Shown here: positions 24,033-35,538 of the stretch, piece after piece
Layout of the letters: each line of letters begins with the position of its first letter
Position numbering within the stretch: the first letter of the stretch is position 1
Notes under the pieces: model-generated
What the model was told of the DNA's origin: nothing
What the model saw: only the letters and a program-made list of their open reading frames with translations
The model's database searches: none
Made by a program: the position numbers and the translations under genes
NCBI GenBank assembly: GCA_022432975.1
Contig: CM039502.1
Coordinates: forward strand, 5,756,375-5,820,374
DNA: 64,000 nucleotides
Direction of reading: 5' to 3'
Source of the DNA: Begonia masoniana
Taxonomy: Eukaryota > Streptophyta > Magnoliopsida > Cucurbitales > Begoniaceae

Positions 24033-25043
24033 ATGGAAGCTCCAATGGAGGAGCAGAAGAACCACCTTTTGCCGTCGAACTACGTCTCTATCATTCAGCT
24101 CAAGCAACGGTGGCTTGAGGAAAAGGAGCAGCGGCAGAGAGAATTGGAAAAACCAGAGGAACAAAACCGTGATAAGCGGCAGGAGAGTCAACCGGGAGAA
24201 ATAGGAGAAATGTCGGAAGAAATGGGATTGATGGTAAACCTGAATCTTCAGGCACTAGAGATAGATTCTCAGGTTCGGAACCCTCATAAACCCTGGAAGT
24301 CGAAGCATAATCGATTTGCCTCGGTGAAAAATCAGGGCGCGGCGGAAGCAAGCCGTAAAAAGGAGGAACAATTGGTGGTCGATATTAAGTTGGATGGTCC
24401 TCCGGGTAAGGGCTACGAAAATAAAGCCAACGACCTTGAATTGGCTGTTAAAGGGAAAAGACGAAAAAGATATAAGAAGAAGAAGCCGACGACAGTGGTG
24501 GACGAGAAAAACCTTAAATCGGAGGGGGGACCGACACAGGATCAGAATTGCGAGGTAGCCATGAAGCACAGGGAACACCTTCCTGAGGTTAATGGCAAAA
24601 AGATACGTGGTAGAGGGAGAAATACAGATGAAAAGAAAAGAATAGAGGATGAGTATGGGCCAAATTCAGGCAATGTAGATCAAATTTGGGAGATTGGAGA
24701 TAAATCAAGACATTTTTCAATTAATGATGAAACTAAAACAGAAAATAACAGATTCATGAGGCGCAACAATGGAATTCGTCAAGGTTATTGGGATGACAGG
24801 GTGAATGCGAGGTTTAATCGCCATGAAGTGCAAAAGGAGAAGGTTTGGGTGAGGAAAGGAGAGGTTTCTTCTGGGGTTAGTTATGGCTTCCATTCCCGAG
24901 TATCTGGTGGGGGCATTGATGGTCCATCCGGTAAGAATGCCACACAATGTTCAGCACTGGTCAATATCTTGATTTTGTCTGTGTACTTTTCTGATTATTG
25001 GGTAAATATGAACGCAGCAATCTCTTATATTGGGGGGATTTAG
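24033..25043 (+). CDS. Unrecognised highly charged protein, copy 1
   Basis: I do not recognise this protein. The first ATG in frame is at 24033 (MEAPMEEQKNHLLPSNYVSI); the frame stays open to 25043, up to 336 aa. It is rich in K, R, E and Q: a helical IIQLKQRWLEEKEQRQRELE near the N-terminus, a very basic KGKRRKRYKKKKP about residue 140, and arginine-rich GRGRN and MRRNNGIRQGYWDDR further on. This suggests a nuclear or RNA-binding protein, which is inference only. A good donor (ccg|gtaaga) at 24931 would end the exon at 24930 in phase 1. The matching last exon is seen only after copy 2 (27660-27685, ending EQERLNK), so copy 1 lacks an adjacent 3' exon, and the final 38 residues of the open frame are probably intron. 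A foldback element lies about 265 bp upstream. Confidence 0.6.
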   Translation: MEAPMEEQKNHLLPSNYVSIIQLKQRWLEEKEQRQRELEKPEEQNRDKRQESQPGEIGEMSEEMGLMVNLNLQALEIDSQVRNPHKPWKSKHNRFASVKNQGAAEASRKKEEQLVVDIKLDGPPGKGYENKANDLELAVKGKRRKRYKKKKPTTVVDEKNLKSEGGPTQDQNCEVAMKHREHLPEVNGKKIRGRGRNTDEKKRIEDEYGPNSGNVDQIWEIGDKSRHFSINDETKTENNRFMRRNNGIRQGYWDDRVNARFNRHEVQKEKVWVRKGEVSSGVSYGFHSRVSGGGIDGPSGKNATQCSALVNILILSVYFSDYWVNMNAAISYIGGI

Positions 25044-25305
25044 ATTCAGAGTGATTTTAATAACATCCAGAATCTGAATAAACACTGGCCTGAACTTGAA
25101 ATTGCTGAATTGAAAATTTGTGGGCTAGACAAATTAATGTTGAGTACAAAAACTATCTATCTATTCTGCAACTTTGATATGTTTATGTTGGATTCTGATA
25201 ATTGATTGACAAGTGTCTAGGCTTTGATTTGCATTAATCTCCGTGATATGGTCAAGTAAATGATAATCTAAAGGTCTTGATCTTCTGATTTGGGTAAAGC
25301 TATTT

Positions 25306-27569
25306 CCATCCAAACAATTTCGTTAAACCCCTCATTTAAAATTACAAACGATATTGAATTCACTTTAAATTTTTACCACATGTTTACTACTAATGAGAAG
25401 AAGCTATGAAAGTTTTCTGATTTTTTAACACATGTACCAAATTTATTGTAATTTTATTTTAGTAATTTATAAAAAATTATAATAAATCATACAAGTTTTA
25501 GAAAATCACGAAAATTTTTATATTATCTACCATAATAAGGTGAACATGTGAAAAATTTCAAATAAACCTATTATTGGTTGTTATTTTTTTTTAAAATTAA
25601 TTTATAAAGTAAGAAGAAACTGAGATTCATTTTAAACAAATATCAAAAGACATTGGATTATTGAAAACTTTTTTCACATATTCACCGCATCATGGTAACT
25701 ACTAAAAACAGTTTTTTAATTTTTATAATATGTATGATTTATTATATATTTTTATAAACTACTAAAATAAAATTATAATAAACTGTATATGTGTTAAAAA
25801 TCACGAAAAATTTTCAGATTATATTCTCATTAAGTAGTGAACATGTGATAAAAATTTCAAATAAATCCAATATCATTTTATAATTTTTTAAATGAGAGTT
25901 TAACGAAATTGTTAATAGAAGGTCAAAATTGATAACAAAATCAAAGTACAGGATTTGATTTGCTGGTGTTTTTAGTACAGTGGGCTAACTGAAATAAACT
26001 GTATAGTACAGGGTTAAAATGGATAATTACCCTAAATTTAATGATTTTTGTAACGATAAATTCAAAGTTTATTATATATAAAACAAATTAAAATATCATA
26101 AGAAATTATGATTTTTTATGAATATATTAAAAAGTCACATCAAATGTATTGATTGGTTGTAAAACGACCACGTAAAGTTCCATAATAAATCAAGTGCGCC
26201 ATCATCGTAGCAGAGTATTATTTTTTGGTGCCGAAACTAAACAAAATTCTAACCCACTTCTGTTGGCGTGGACGAGAAGAAAATTTTGCCTTTGCGCATG
26301 GAAGCTCCAATGGAGGAGCAGAAGAACCACCTTTTGCCGTCGAACTACGTCTCTATCATTCAGCTCAAGCAACGGTGGCTTGAGGAAAAGGAGCAGCGGC
26401 AGAGAGAATTGGAAAAACCAGAGGAACAAAACCGTGATAAGCGGCAGGAGAGTCAACCGGGAGAAATAGGAGAAATGTCGGAAGAAATGGGATTGATGGT
26501 AAACCTGAATCTTCAGGCACTAGAGATAGATTCTCAGGTTCGGAACCCTCATAAACCCTGGAAGTCGAAGCATAATCGATTTGCCTCGGTGAAAAATCAG
26601 GGCGCGGCGGAAGCAAGCCGTAAAAAGGAGGAACAATTGGTGGTCGATATTAAGTTGGATGGTCCTCCGGGTAAGGGCTACGAAAATAAAGCCAACGACC
26701 TTGAATTGGCTGTTAAAGGGAAAAGACGAAAAAGATATAAGAAGAAGAAGCCGACGACAGTGGTGGACGAGAAAAACCTTAAATCAGAGGGGGGACCGAC
26801 ACAGGATCAGAATTGCGAGGTAGCCATGAAGCACAGGGAACACCTTCCTGAGGTTAATGGCAAAAAGATACGTGGTAGAGGGAGAAATACAGATGAAAAG
26901 AAAGAATAGAGGATGAGTATGGGCCAAATTCAGGCAATGTAGATCAAATTTGGGAGATTGGAGATAAATCAAGACATTTTTCAATTAATGATGAAACTAA
27001 AACAGAAGATAACAGATTCATGAGGCGCAACAATGGAATTCGTCAAGGTTATTGGGATGCCAGGGTGAATGCGAGGTTTAATCGCCATGAAGTGCAAAAG
27101 GAGAAGGTTTGGGTGAGGAAAGGAGAGGTTCTTCTGGGGTTAGTTATGGCTTCCATTCCCGAGTATCTGGTGGGGGCATTGATGGTCCATCCGGTAAGAA
27201 TGCCACACAATGTTCAGCACTGGTCAATATCTTGATTTTGTCTGTGTACTTTTCTGATTATTGGGTAAATATGAACGCAGCAATCTCTTATATTGGGGGG
27301 ATTTAGATTCAGAGTGATTTTAATAACATCCAGAATCTGAATAAACACTGGCCTGAACTTGAAATTGCTGAATTGAAAATTTGTGGGCTAGACAAATTAA
27401 TGTTGAGTACAAAAACTATCTATCTATTCTGCAACTTTGATATGTTTATGTTGGATTCTGATAATTGATTGACAAGTGTCTAGGCTTTGATTTGCATTAA
27501 TCTCCGTGATATGGTCAAGTAAATGATAATCTAAAGGTCTTGATCTTCTGATTTGGGTAAAGCTATTTC
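25306..27569 (+). repeat. Tandem duplication, second copy
   Basis: Compared with the first copy, the first 530 bases differ by many one-base gains or losses, mostly in homopolymers, plus scattered substitutions. From about 25840 the copies are almost identical. Later differences include one lost A near 26903, one lost T near 27130, and three substitutions. The copy ends at gctatttc, after which unique sequence (gtagacatt) begins. Confidence 0.92.
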
Positions 27570-27685
27570 GTAGACATTAAACAGAGTAGAAGATGAACAA
27601 CATTGGAGTTACATTAGATTTTTGGCTGATTTATAGCAGCATGAACTCTTTGAATGCAGGTGAGCAGGAAAGGCTAAACAAGTGA
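26298..27685 (+). pseudogene. Copy 2 of the unrecognised charged protein, frame broken
   Basis: Starts at the ATG at 26298 and is the same as copy 1 for about 200 codons. Loss of one A in the aaaagaaaagaatag run then gives a stop at 26907-26909. A second lost base near 27130 (ggtttcttc to ggttcttc) follows. The donor lies at 27194, and an acceptor at 27658-27659 (gaatgcag) opens a phase-compatible last exon 27660..27685 encoding GEQERLNK and a stop, so this copy keeps the original 3' end. Because both losses are in homopolymers, sequencing error is as likely as real decay. Confidence 0.6.
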
Positions 27686-28861
27686 GCCATCAGGTTTTAG
27701 GAGGTACAATTTACTGCTTTACAGAGACTTGATTGTCGATCTTTGGCATTTTACTATGATATTTGACACGTTATGATGTAAGTTGGTGCTCACTTCTAAC
27801 TTTTTGCTCTTGGAGCTTTTTGAAGACAGCTTTTACATTCTCTAGGTAGCTTGCCTTCTGAATGAATAACCAATCAATTAACAGTCCATCAAAAACGTCT
27901 TAATGGATACCACTTAATGCTCTTTATGAATTAAATCACACTTTAATTCACATTAATTGACGAATGGCTAAGAATTTCAAACCTTGGAACCACATTAATA
28001 GTTAATACCCCCTTCAATGAAGGATGAGAAATGAAAATAAAATGGTATAATTAACTTGATTATTACAAAAAATATATCATTTAAACTCGATGCTGATTTA
28101 TAAAACCGTTTTAATTTAACGAGTAACTAGAATGTATATCGCATGATGACGCGTTACTATTCATAAGAACGACACATTTTTCACAGGCAGGGCCAGACAA
28201 CCTCGTTATGGCAACCATTAAGACGAGCCTTCGAAGGTTAACTAGAAATATTAGTCGTTCATTAGAATGTTATTTTTTATTATTTTTATTGTTCTCGTTA
28301 TCAAAATATTAATCATTCTTTATATAACAATCATGCTATATTTATATTATAATTTTGAATAATGTTATGTTTATTTTTTTATTTTACTATATTAGAATAT
28401 TAGCTGGTGCTGTTGTTATAATTAATGTAATAAATTACAAATATTTAATTTATTAGATTAATTGGATCAATACACAGTCATCAATTATTTTAAGACAGTT
28501 GAATATGAGAGTAAACGGCTGATTATAATTTTACACTATCACAAAGTGTTCATTCAATGTACGATAAATCTTAATCATTGTATCAATAAATGAATAATAC
28601 ATAATTTATAAAAATAATAAATTATAGTCTACAACATTATTTTTAATAATTAAAAATAAGAATAAAAAATAATTATGGAGTATTAGTCTTTAATTAGGAT
28701 TAGCTATTTGATTAGAAAAATCTTGGAATTAAGTACGTATTAATGGATTTGTATGTAACCTTCAAAGTAGTAACTGTAACGGTTGGGTTGGATTTGAAGT
28801 ATGGCGCTGCTTCACTCTCCATCTCAATCTCTTCTCTCTCAGAGACTCCTCCATTGGAGAC
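27686..28861. other. Intergenic region before the NAT transporter
   Basis: The first 100-150 bases are probably 3' untranslated sequence of the duplicated unknown gene. The rest is AT-rich with no recognisable gene or element. Positions 28740-28861 precede the transporter start and should hold its promoter and leader; a CT-rich stretch lies at 28820-28850. Confidence 0.5.
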
Positions 28862-31705
28862 ATGGTGGAAGGTTGTGTTTGCGGTAAAAATCAAAAGATC
28901 GAGGAGGTTCAGCCTCACCCTGTTAAGGATCAACTTCCCGGAATTCAGTACTGCGTTAACAGTCCCCCGCCATGGCGTTCGTACACTTTTCGCATACCAT
29001 TTTTGTTGTAGTTTTCCTTTTTTTTTTTTTTGTTTAATGGATGATGTTTACCCATTTTCTTCCATTGCTTCGCAGTAGAAGCAGTCGTGTTGGGCTTTCA
29101 GCATTATTTGCTGAGTCTCGGCATTACCGTTCTGATTCCGAGCATAATCGTCCCTCAAATGGGCGGAGGGAATGTGAGAATCTATTCTGTATGTCTGTAA
29201 TTTTCAGAAATTCGGAAATTTCATGTGTGTTCCGGATTTGCAGGGCGAGAAGGCGAAGGTGATACAGGCACTGCTCCTAGTTTCGGGAGTGAGCACACTC
29301 TTGCAGTCTTTATTCGGGACCCGCCTACCAGTGGTGGTTGTCGGTTCATACTCTTACGTTGTTCCTTCTATCTCGATTCTCTTATCCAATCGATATCATT
29401 CATATTCAGATCCTTATGAGGTGTTGGTCTCATCTACAGCTCCTTTCCTTTTCTCCGACGATTTGCATAATGAGAATGTTCCTTCACTGTATATACAGAG
29501 GTTCACCCAGACAATGAGAGGAATGCAGGGAGCTCTGATTGCCGCTGCATGTTTTCAGATGGTCGTGGGATTCCTAGGATTGTGGAGAAATGCAGTGAGG
29601 TGGGTTCCTCACAATTCCAGGATTTTTGGCTAGTATGTAAACTTTGTTGAATTGTAGTTTATCAATTTTTTAACGTAGTTCTGACTCATTGGTAGTTGCA
29701 ATTTTCTATGTTGTCTGTTTAGGTTTTTAAGCCCTCTTTCTGTTGTTCCATACATTACTTTTACTGGGCTCGGTCTGTATCATCTTGGTTTTCCAATGGT
29801 AAACACTTCTTCATCCTATGGCTTTCACTTGTTATGAATTATATGTCAGAAAAGGTGATTCCTACTTTGCTCATTATCTTCATGAAAATTGTTTTTTTCT
29901 TCCAACATTATACACATATATTCAAAACGTAACAAGAAGTTACTGAAGATGAGATTGAGTTCATGCTTGATCTAGTTGATTTCGCTTTTTAAGCGTGGAA
30001 GATTATGTTTTTTCATTCGGGAAAAGCCTATCTTAATTGTTGTTATTTTATGCATCCATGTAGTTGGCAAAATGCATTGAAATCGGGCTTCCAGGACTGG
30101 TTGTTATGGTCTTCATCTCACAGGTGAGTATTGAATTTCACCTGATTTCTATTTTCCTATCTGGTGTTGCATTGGTCAAATTTGGTAATTCATACATTAG
30201 ATGATAATCTTTGCAAGTTTCTTTTAGTATTGACCATAATCTTTGCAAGTTCCATGAGTGTTTATATACAGAACTAGTGCAGATGAACATAGCCAAGTTC
30301 GAGTTAGTCATAAGCTGTTCAATGTTTTAACTAAATTTTCTCTTGCAGTATCTTCCTCAAATATTACAGCCACTGAGACCGATATATGATCGATATGCAG
30401 TGATGTTATCAATTGCAATCATATGGTTGTATGCCCAAATTTTAACTTCGAGTTCTTTGTATGACCACAAATCCACAAATACACAGATTAGGTGTCGCAC
30501 TGATCGTGCTGGTCTCATTAGTGCATCTCCTTGGTGAGTTGATGGTGTAGTTTAAATGGCAATAGCTGCTTCGTTTTTTGTCTGAGCTAAATGGCACCAT
30601 ATGTGTGTTGTCATCATTGCAGGATATACATTCCGTATCCTTTCCAATGGGGAAGCCCCACTTTTAATGCTGGTGAAGCTTTTGCTATGATGGCCGCTTC
30701 TTTTGTTTCCCTTTTCGAGGTTTGGTTTTTGACTGAAATGCTTCAGTGTTCGTTTTTTTAGTTTGTTGCAACTTACCGAATTTGTTTCTCCTTATTGTTC
30801 TTCATCTTGTGACAATGATGTGTGATTAATCTCGACAACCTCATGAACTTATCAACAACAATTAAGGATCTCAAATATTTTGTGTTATTTTTTTTTTCAC
30901 CAAAAACAATATTTTTTCAATAAGCAAGTTTATTCAGTCGAAAGTGATGCACAAAGTGTAAGCTCTGAGCTCAGTGTTATTAAATTATTGCAGTCGACAG
31001 GCACGTTCTTTGCAGCAGCTAGATACAGCAGCGCCACACCAGTGCCAGCTTCGGTTATCAGCCGTGGTGCCGGATGGATGGTATGACAAATCTCTTATCA
31101 CAAGGGACTGGATTTCTTCTTTTTCTTTTACAGACATTGAGTAGTTCTGCTTCACTTGAATTTTTTCTTTCTTCTTTTAATATCTGAATTTCAGGGAGTA
31201 GGAGTTCTGCTTAATGGATTTTTTGGTTCTGTAACCGGCATTTCTGCATCTGCGTATGAACTCAAACCTTCAATTATGAATTATTTGTTCCATAATATCT
31301 CATTAAATTTGAAGAGTGAGAACTCAAGTTGAATTTGAACATTTTTAGCTAACGTGCTCTAAGTGGTCGGTTGTATCTACGAGTGAAAGAACATCTTGAC
31401 TTATTTGTTTTTGTATCTTGCTCTTGGACATATTAGGGAGAATGCCGGTCTGTTGGCGTTGACAAGAGTAGGAAGCCGAAGGGTTGCCCAAATATCTGCT
31501 GGATTTATGATCTTTTTCTCCATATTTGGTGATTGGCTACTACATTATTTTGGATTTCTGGAATTATTAGTTTTGTTCTCATGTTGATGTTTGATTTTCG
31601 AGTGCTAGGAAAATTCGGAGCGTTTTTTGCCTCAGTGCCTCTGCCTATATTTGGAGCTTTATATTGTGTCCTCTTGGCTTATTTCGGTGAGTCTCTCTCT
31701 CTCTC

Positions 31706-31759
<54 letters not shown>

Positions 31760-32239
31760 AGCTTTTGACCATTGACAGTGTTTCTCTGCAGCTTCATCAG
31801 GACTAAGCTTTCTCCAGTTCTGCAATCTGAACAGCTTTAGATCCAAATTTATACTTGGCTTCTCTTTTTTCATGGGAATTTCGGTACCTCAGTACTTGAG
31901 AGAATATTATCATCAAACAGTTCAATCCGATCACATGTACTCAGGCCGCGGATGGGTAATATTTCTAAATTGCACGTTCTCAAATCGACATTGTTTACTA
32001 AATAATGTGACTTCAAACTGCAGTTTAATGACATTATAACTGTGATCTTCATGTCCCACACAACTGTCGCTGCTGTGGTTGCCTTGATTCTGGATTGCAC
32101 TCTTTCAAGAGAAAATGATTGGAGGAAAGACAGTGGGTTGCATTGGTGGGAGAAGTTTTGCTTATACAAATCTGATATTCGGACCGATGAATTCTATGCT
32201 TTGCCGTGTTGTTTTAATAAGCTTTTTCCCGCTCTTTAA
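28862..32239 (+). CDS. Nucleobase-ascorbate transporter (NAT family)
   Basis: Fourteen coding exons with agreeing phases: 28862..28976, 29076..29173, 29244..29420, 29499..29599, 29723..29798, 30064..30123, 30349..30533, 30623..30719, 30994..31080, 31195..31253, 31437..31528, 31609..31686, 31792..31955, 32024..32239; 534 aa, the usual family length. NAT proteins are multi-spanning membrane permeases that move purines, uracil or xanthine with protons or sodium. The QH motif of helix 1 (GFQHYLLSLGITVLIP, Q47-H48) is present, as is the family signature ENAGLLALTRVGSRR at 353-367. Here E replaces the first Q of the QNxG consensus, as in other plant NATs. The C-terminus (HWWEKF, FYALPCCFNKLFP) is also typical. 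The fourth intron junction region holds a 78-nt stop-free intron (29421-29498), and intron 12 holds a microsatellite. The frame is clean over 1605 coding bases. Confidence 0.95.
31692..31757. repeat. Compound (TC)n(TA)n(GT)n microsatellite in NAT intron 12
   Basis: About eight TC units, then four or five TA units, then about nineteen GT units, placed directly after the 5' splice site (gtgag at 31687). Length variation is expected here. Confidence 0.92.
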
Positions 32240-32448
32240 AGACTTTCGAGTTCTTAGTTTACTTGCAGCCATATTTTTCCATATTTTATGTAATAAATTT
32301 GTTTTTATTCTTTGGCAAAATTGCCATTTCTGATAGATATAGACATTGAAGAAGATTCATAAACAATTGTAGCAGTTAAATACAGGGAACATACAGTAAT
32401 TTCCCTGATCTGTGTTGTTTTCTTAGTTCAGGGAAGCACAACTTCATT

Positions 32449-35400
32449 TTAAAAATTAGGTGCCAAACTCTGCTCCTCTGAAACACCCAAAACTCTGTGC
32501 AGAAACCTCTGAACAACTGACACAAACTCCTCCACCTTTTCTTCAGTGAGGCAGATGGCCACAATGCTTAATCACTTCCAAGCATGCTCCAGGAATGGCT
32601 CGTGAAAGTCTCTCAGAATTCCAAGCTGGAACAATTCGATCGTTGTCGCCAGTAACAATCAGAACTGGGTTCATTCAAACAACAAAATCAGACAATTTTT
32701 AACACAAACATGGGTCTAATAGCTTATAACTGAGTTTTTGGCCAAGGAACTATCTAAGAGAAAACAATACGAATCCCATTGATAAGCCTATAATGTATCG
32801 AGGAGCGAGAATCCGGATAAATAAATTTAAATAAGCATCCATTAACTATGCTGTCAACCAGTCACGGTAAACGCAATATCATGCTTTGCTGAATTGGCAG
32901 GGACTGTAATGTTTGGAGCATGTCATTTCTGCATGTTATTAAATGGTTCTACCTCCAAGTGCTAGTGATAACAATGCAATTCCAAATTTTACTTGAAATT
33001 TCTGTCAGTGTCTTCACAGAGCAACTCACAGAAAGCAACAGTGTGCATTATAAATAGCTTGTATTATTATTATTACCAGGACATGAAATTTCATGGAGTC
33101 TTTTTGATACTGGTTGTCTTAGACCAGAGTCAGTCTCTGTAAGCATGGCTACAGTGTATTCCACCAACGCCTTGTCCCAATCTTTAATCTTCAATGGCTG
33201 CAATGGGTAATAAAATCTCTTCACTTTTTCATTCATGCATTAAACAAGAATGACATATCAATTAACACAATTACCTTTGTATAACCCTCTAGGATATGTT
33301 CATTGAGTTTACTCGAATCAAACCATGCATTTCTGATGGCAGCTACACCAAATCTATCAATTACCATACCGTACCTGATAGTTATATCATGAACAGTTAA
33401 TGTCAGTAATATATATAACATTCACATAAGATCGAAAAATCTAATTTCCTAAAAGTACAAGTTTAATTTTATCTCGTTGTCGCATAAAATTCAAAAAACC
33501 CACAATCTATATTGAGGAAAGAACTTATGAATGGAGCCCCCGTCCCTCGTTGCTGATTTCAATCATCATTCTATTCCTTTCTTCTTAAGAAACAAAATCG
33601 TTTCACTCCTCTTAGTACGATACAATATGCAAGACATGAGATTTTAAATCCCGAATTTGGTAAATTTCATCAAGATTTGAAGATTGCTGAATCATTACTG
33701 AATCATTTACAAGAATTCTACATTGGAGTACACAGTAAACTGGAAATAAAAGTTATGCACCTAGCATCACAAAGAATTATAAATCATTACCAGCTTAAGA
33801 AAAAAGGACGATCGAAGAAATGCTGAAAAGATTTGTTTCCAAAAATTTTTAATCCTGTCTTTCACGGCCATTCACTATGCTTATCGTTTTTTGCACCACA
33901 ACTGCAGCAACTTTCATCAAAAAATTGGAAATCTGAATAAATATATTCCCCATATTATTTGAATGCGAGAAATCATCCTTGCCCTCTGTATCCTTCTGCA
34001 GATGATATTTTGAGGCAACCTTGTGCCTAATATGTGGAGCCACAATTGCAGGGGCAATGAGAACCAGAGCAGAAATGCGTTCTGGAGCTTGAAAATATGT
34101 ATTTATGGCGACAATTGAACCAGCTGAATGCCTGTCTAGAGAAAAAATAAAAAAATATGTTATCTTTCAAATTTAGTATACCAAAGAAGAACTAATAATT
34201 ACATGAAGAAATAGTTCTTAAGAAGTTTCAAGCATTCCGTTTGTATGTTTTGTTGATATGGACGTTTTTATTCATAATTCATGAAGTTTCAAAGGTGGCA
34301 GTCACGATACAGCATGAACCCAATATAATAGATGCAGAAGCAAAGTCCCATAAGGTTTGGCTATTATAGCTGAGTTTCTAATATTCTTTCAGTTGAGGAG
34401 AATACATAGATAGAATCAAACTTAAGAATCTAGTTTATCATGCTTGATTTTTTCAGTAATATTGAAGATGTAAAAGACAAGACAGGAATTGAACTCTTGG
34501 TATGCATCAGATGATAAATAATTGACAAACTAAGTGCGAGATGAGCATTCCAGTACCCCACTAAGACTGCCTTCTCAGCTCCTAATAAATTGATGAAACG
34601 CAGAGTAGAATGCACAGAGTATTCCAGGCTGTATGGATTCAAGGGTTTTGTATCCTCAGCAACTGAAGAGGATGGGGGGAAATAGTTTACCCTCGATGTC
34701 AATCCGAAGGCTGGTCTATCAAATGCTAGAACTTTGGAGCCAGTTACTTCTACTAAAGGCTTCATAGCTCGGTTCCATGAGAAAATGGAGGCTCCAAAGC
34801 CATGTAACAAAATCATAGGCAGACTAATCTTCTTGTTTATGTAAGAAACTGAAGGAGAATGATTCTGAGTCTGATGAGAGTTATTTGCCATTGCTTTTGG
34901 CTCCAAAACCTTGTAGTGTATCTTCACTCCATTGAACTCATAAAACTGACTGTCAGGATCAGCCAAAGATTTCGCTTCCCTGAATTCCCCCTGATCTATA
35001 CCTGCAATTTGTTGTACTTTTTCTCTTGATCCAGAAACCAACGACGGATCTGCAGAATTAATTTGACGTGATTACTGAAAAGCACTGTTAATGGATAAGA
35101 GATGCACAAACTGAAAATTTTAGTTAGCCTTTCCATTCGTTCATAATATCAAATAAAGAGTTGGGAGTTCTTCCCACAAGCACGAAATTTGTACAAAATT
35201 TCAACCCCCGAGGTCGGTCTGCAAGCGGCAGCAAGTTTACAGTACAGTAATCAGGATAGATAAGATGAATTTATCACGGACATGAAAACTACATATCATA
35301 GTGATAAATTGCAGGCGAAAACTCATTTTCATCGCTGTAACATAGCTATGGACGAAAAGTAGAGAGATTATCGTTAAATACCAGCGAATTCAGACGCAGA

Positions 35401-35538
35401 CGCTGAGGCAGAAACGATTAGAGAGGTGGTGGAAGGAAATTTATTGTTGCCACTGATCTTTTGAAATTTGCTGGTCGGAGAGAAGTGTAGTAGAAAGAAA
35501 GACGGTGGGCGGTTGAGCGCCTGCACAGCCCACGCCAT
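32449..35538 (-). CDS. Alpha/beta hydrolase, probably plastid-targeted; frame broken by three +1 insertions
   Basis: Six exons on the minus strand: 35538..35382, 35049..34557, 34131..33791, 33374..33275, 33197..33077, 32664..32449. Exon 1 gives an S/T/F-rich, acid-poor N-terminus (MAWAVQALNRPPSFF...) like a chloroplast transit peptide. The hydrolase fold follows: oxyanion HGFG, nucleophile elbow G-H-S-A-G spanning the exon 2/3 junction, acid in VTGDNDRIVPAWN, and histidine in KHCGHLPH. Family members are plant esterase/lipase-like proteins of unknown substrate. Three single-base gains break the frame: at 33851-33852 (GAT-TAA), at 33368 (CGG-T-ATG) and at 32545 (CAC-TGA, just after the catalytic histidine region). 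Without them the exons read through to a stop at 32449-32451. Either a young pseudogene or local sequencing error; see findings. Confidence 0.8.

Larger units (their letters stand above)
23033..25305 (+). repeat. Tandem duplication, first copy
   Basis: The block from 23033 (in the left arm of the foldback element) to about 25305 reappears directly after itself as 25306-27569, with an offset of 2265 bases across the gene. It carries most of the foldback element, the right direct repeat, and an unrecognised gene with its downstream sequence. The junction near 25305 shares only a few bases (ttcc). Confidence 0.92.

Noticed and set aside
23937..24191. Antisense open frame over the unknown gene, present in both copies
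   Set aside because: Shadow of the lysine/glutamate-rich sense frame; hydrophobic LLL runs simply mirror it.
33849..34043. Separate small protein ending ERQD
   Set aside because: It is part of exon 3 of the alpha/beta hydrolase, cut short by an inserted base; the other frame continues to the splice donor at 33790.
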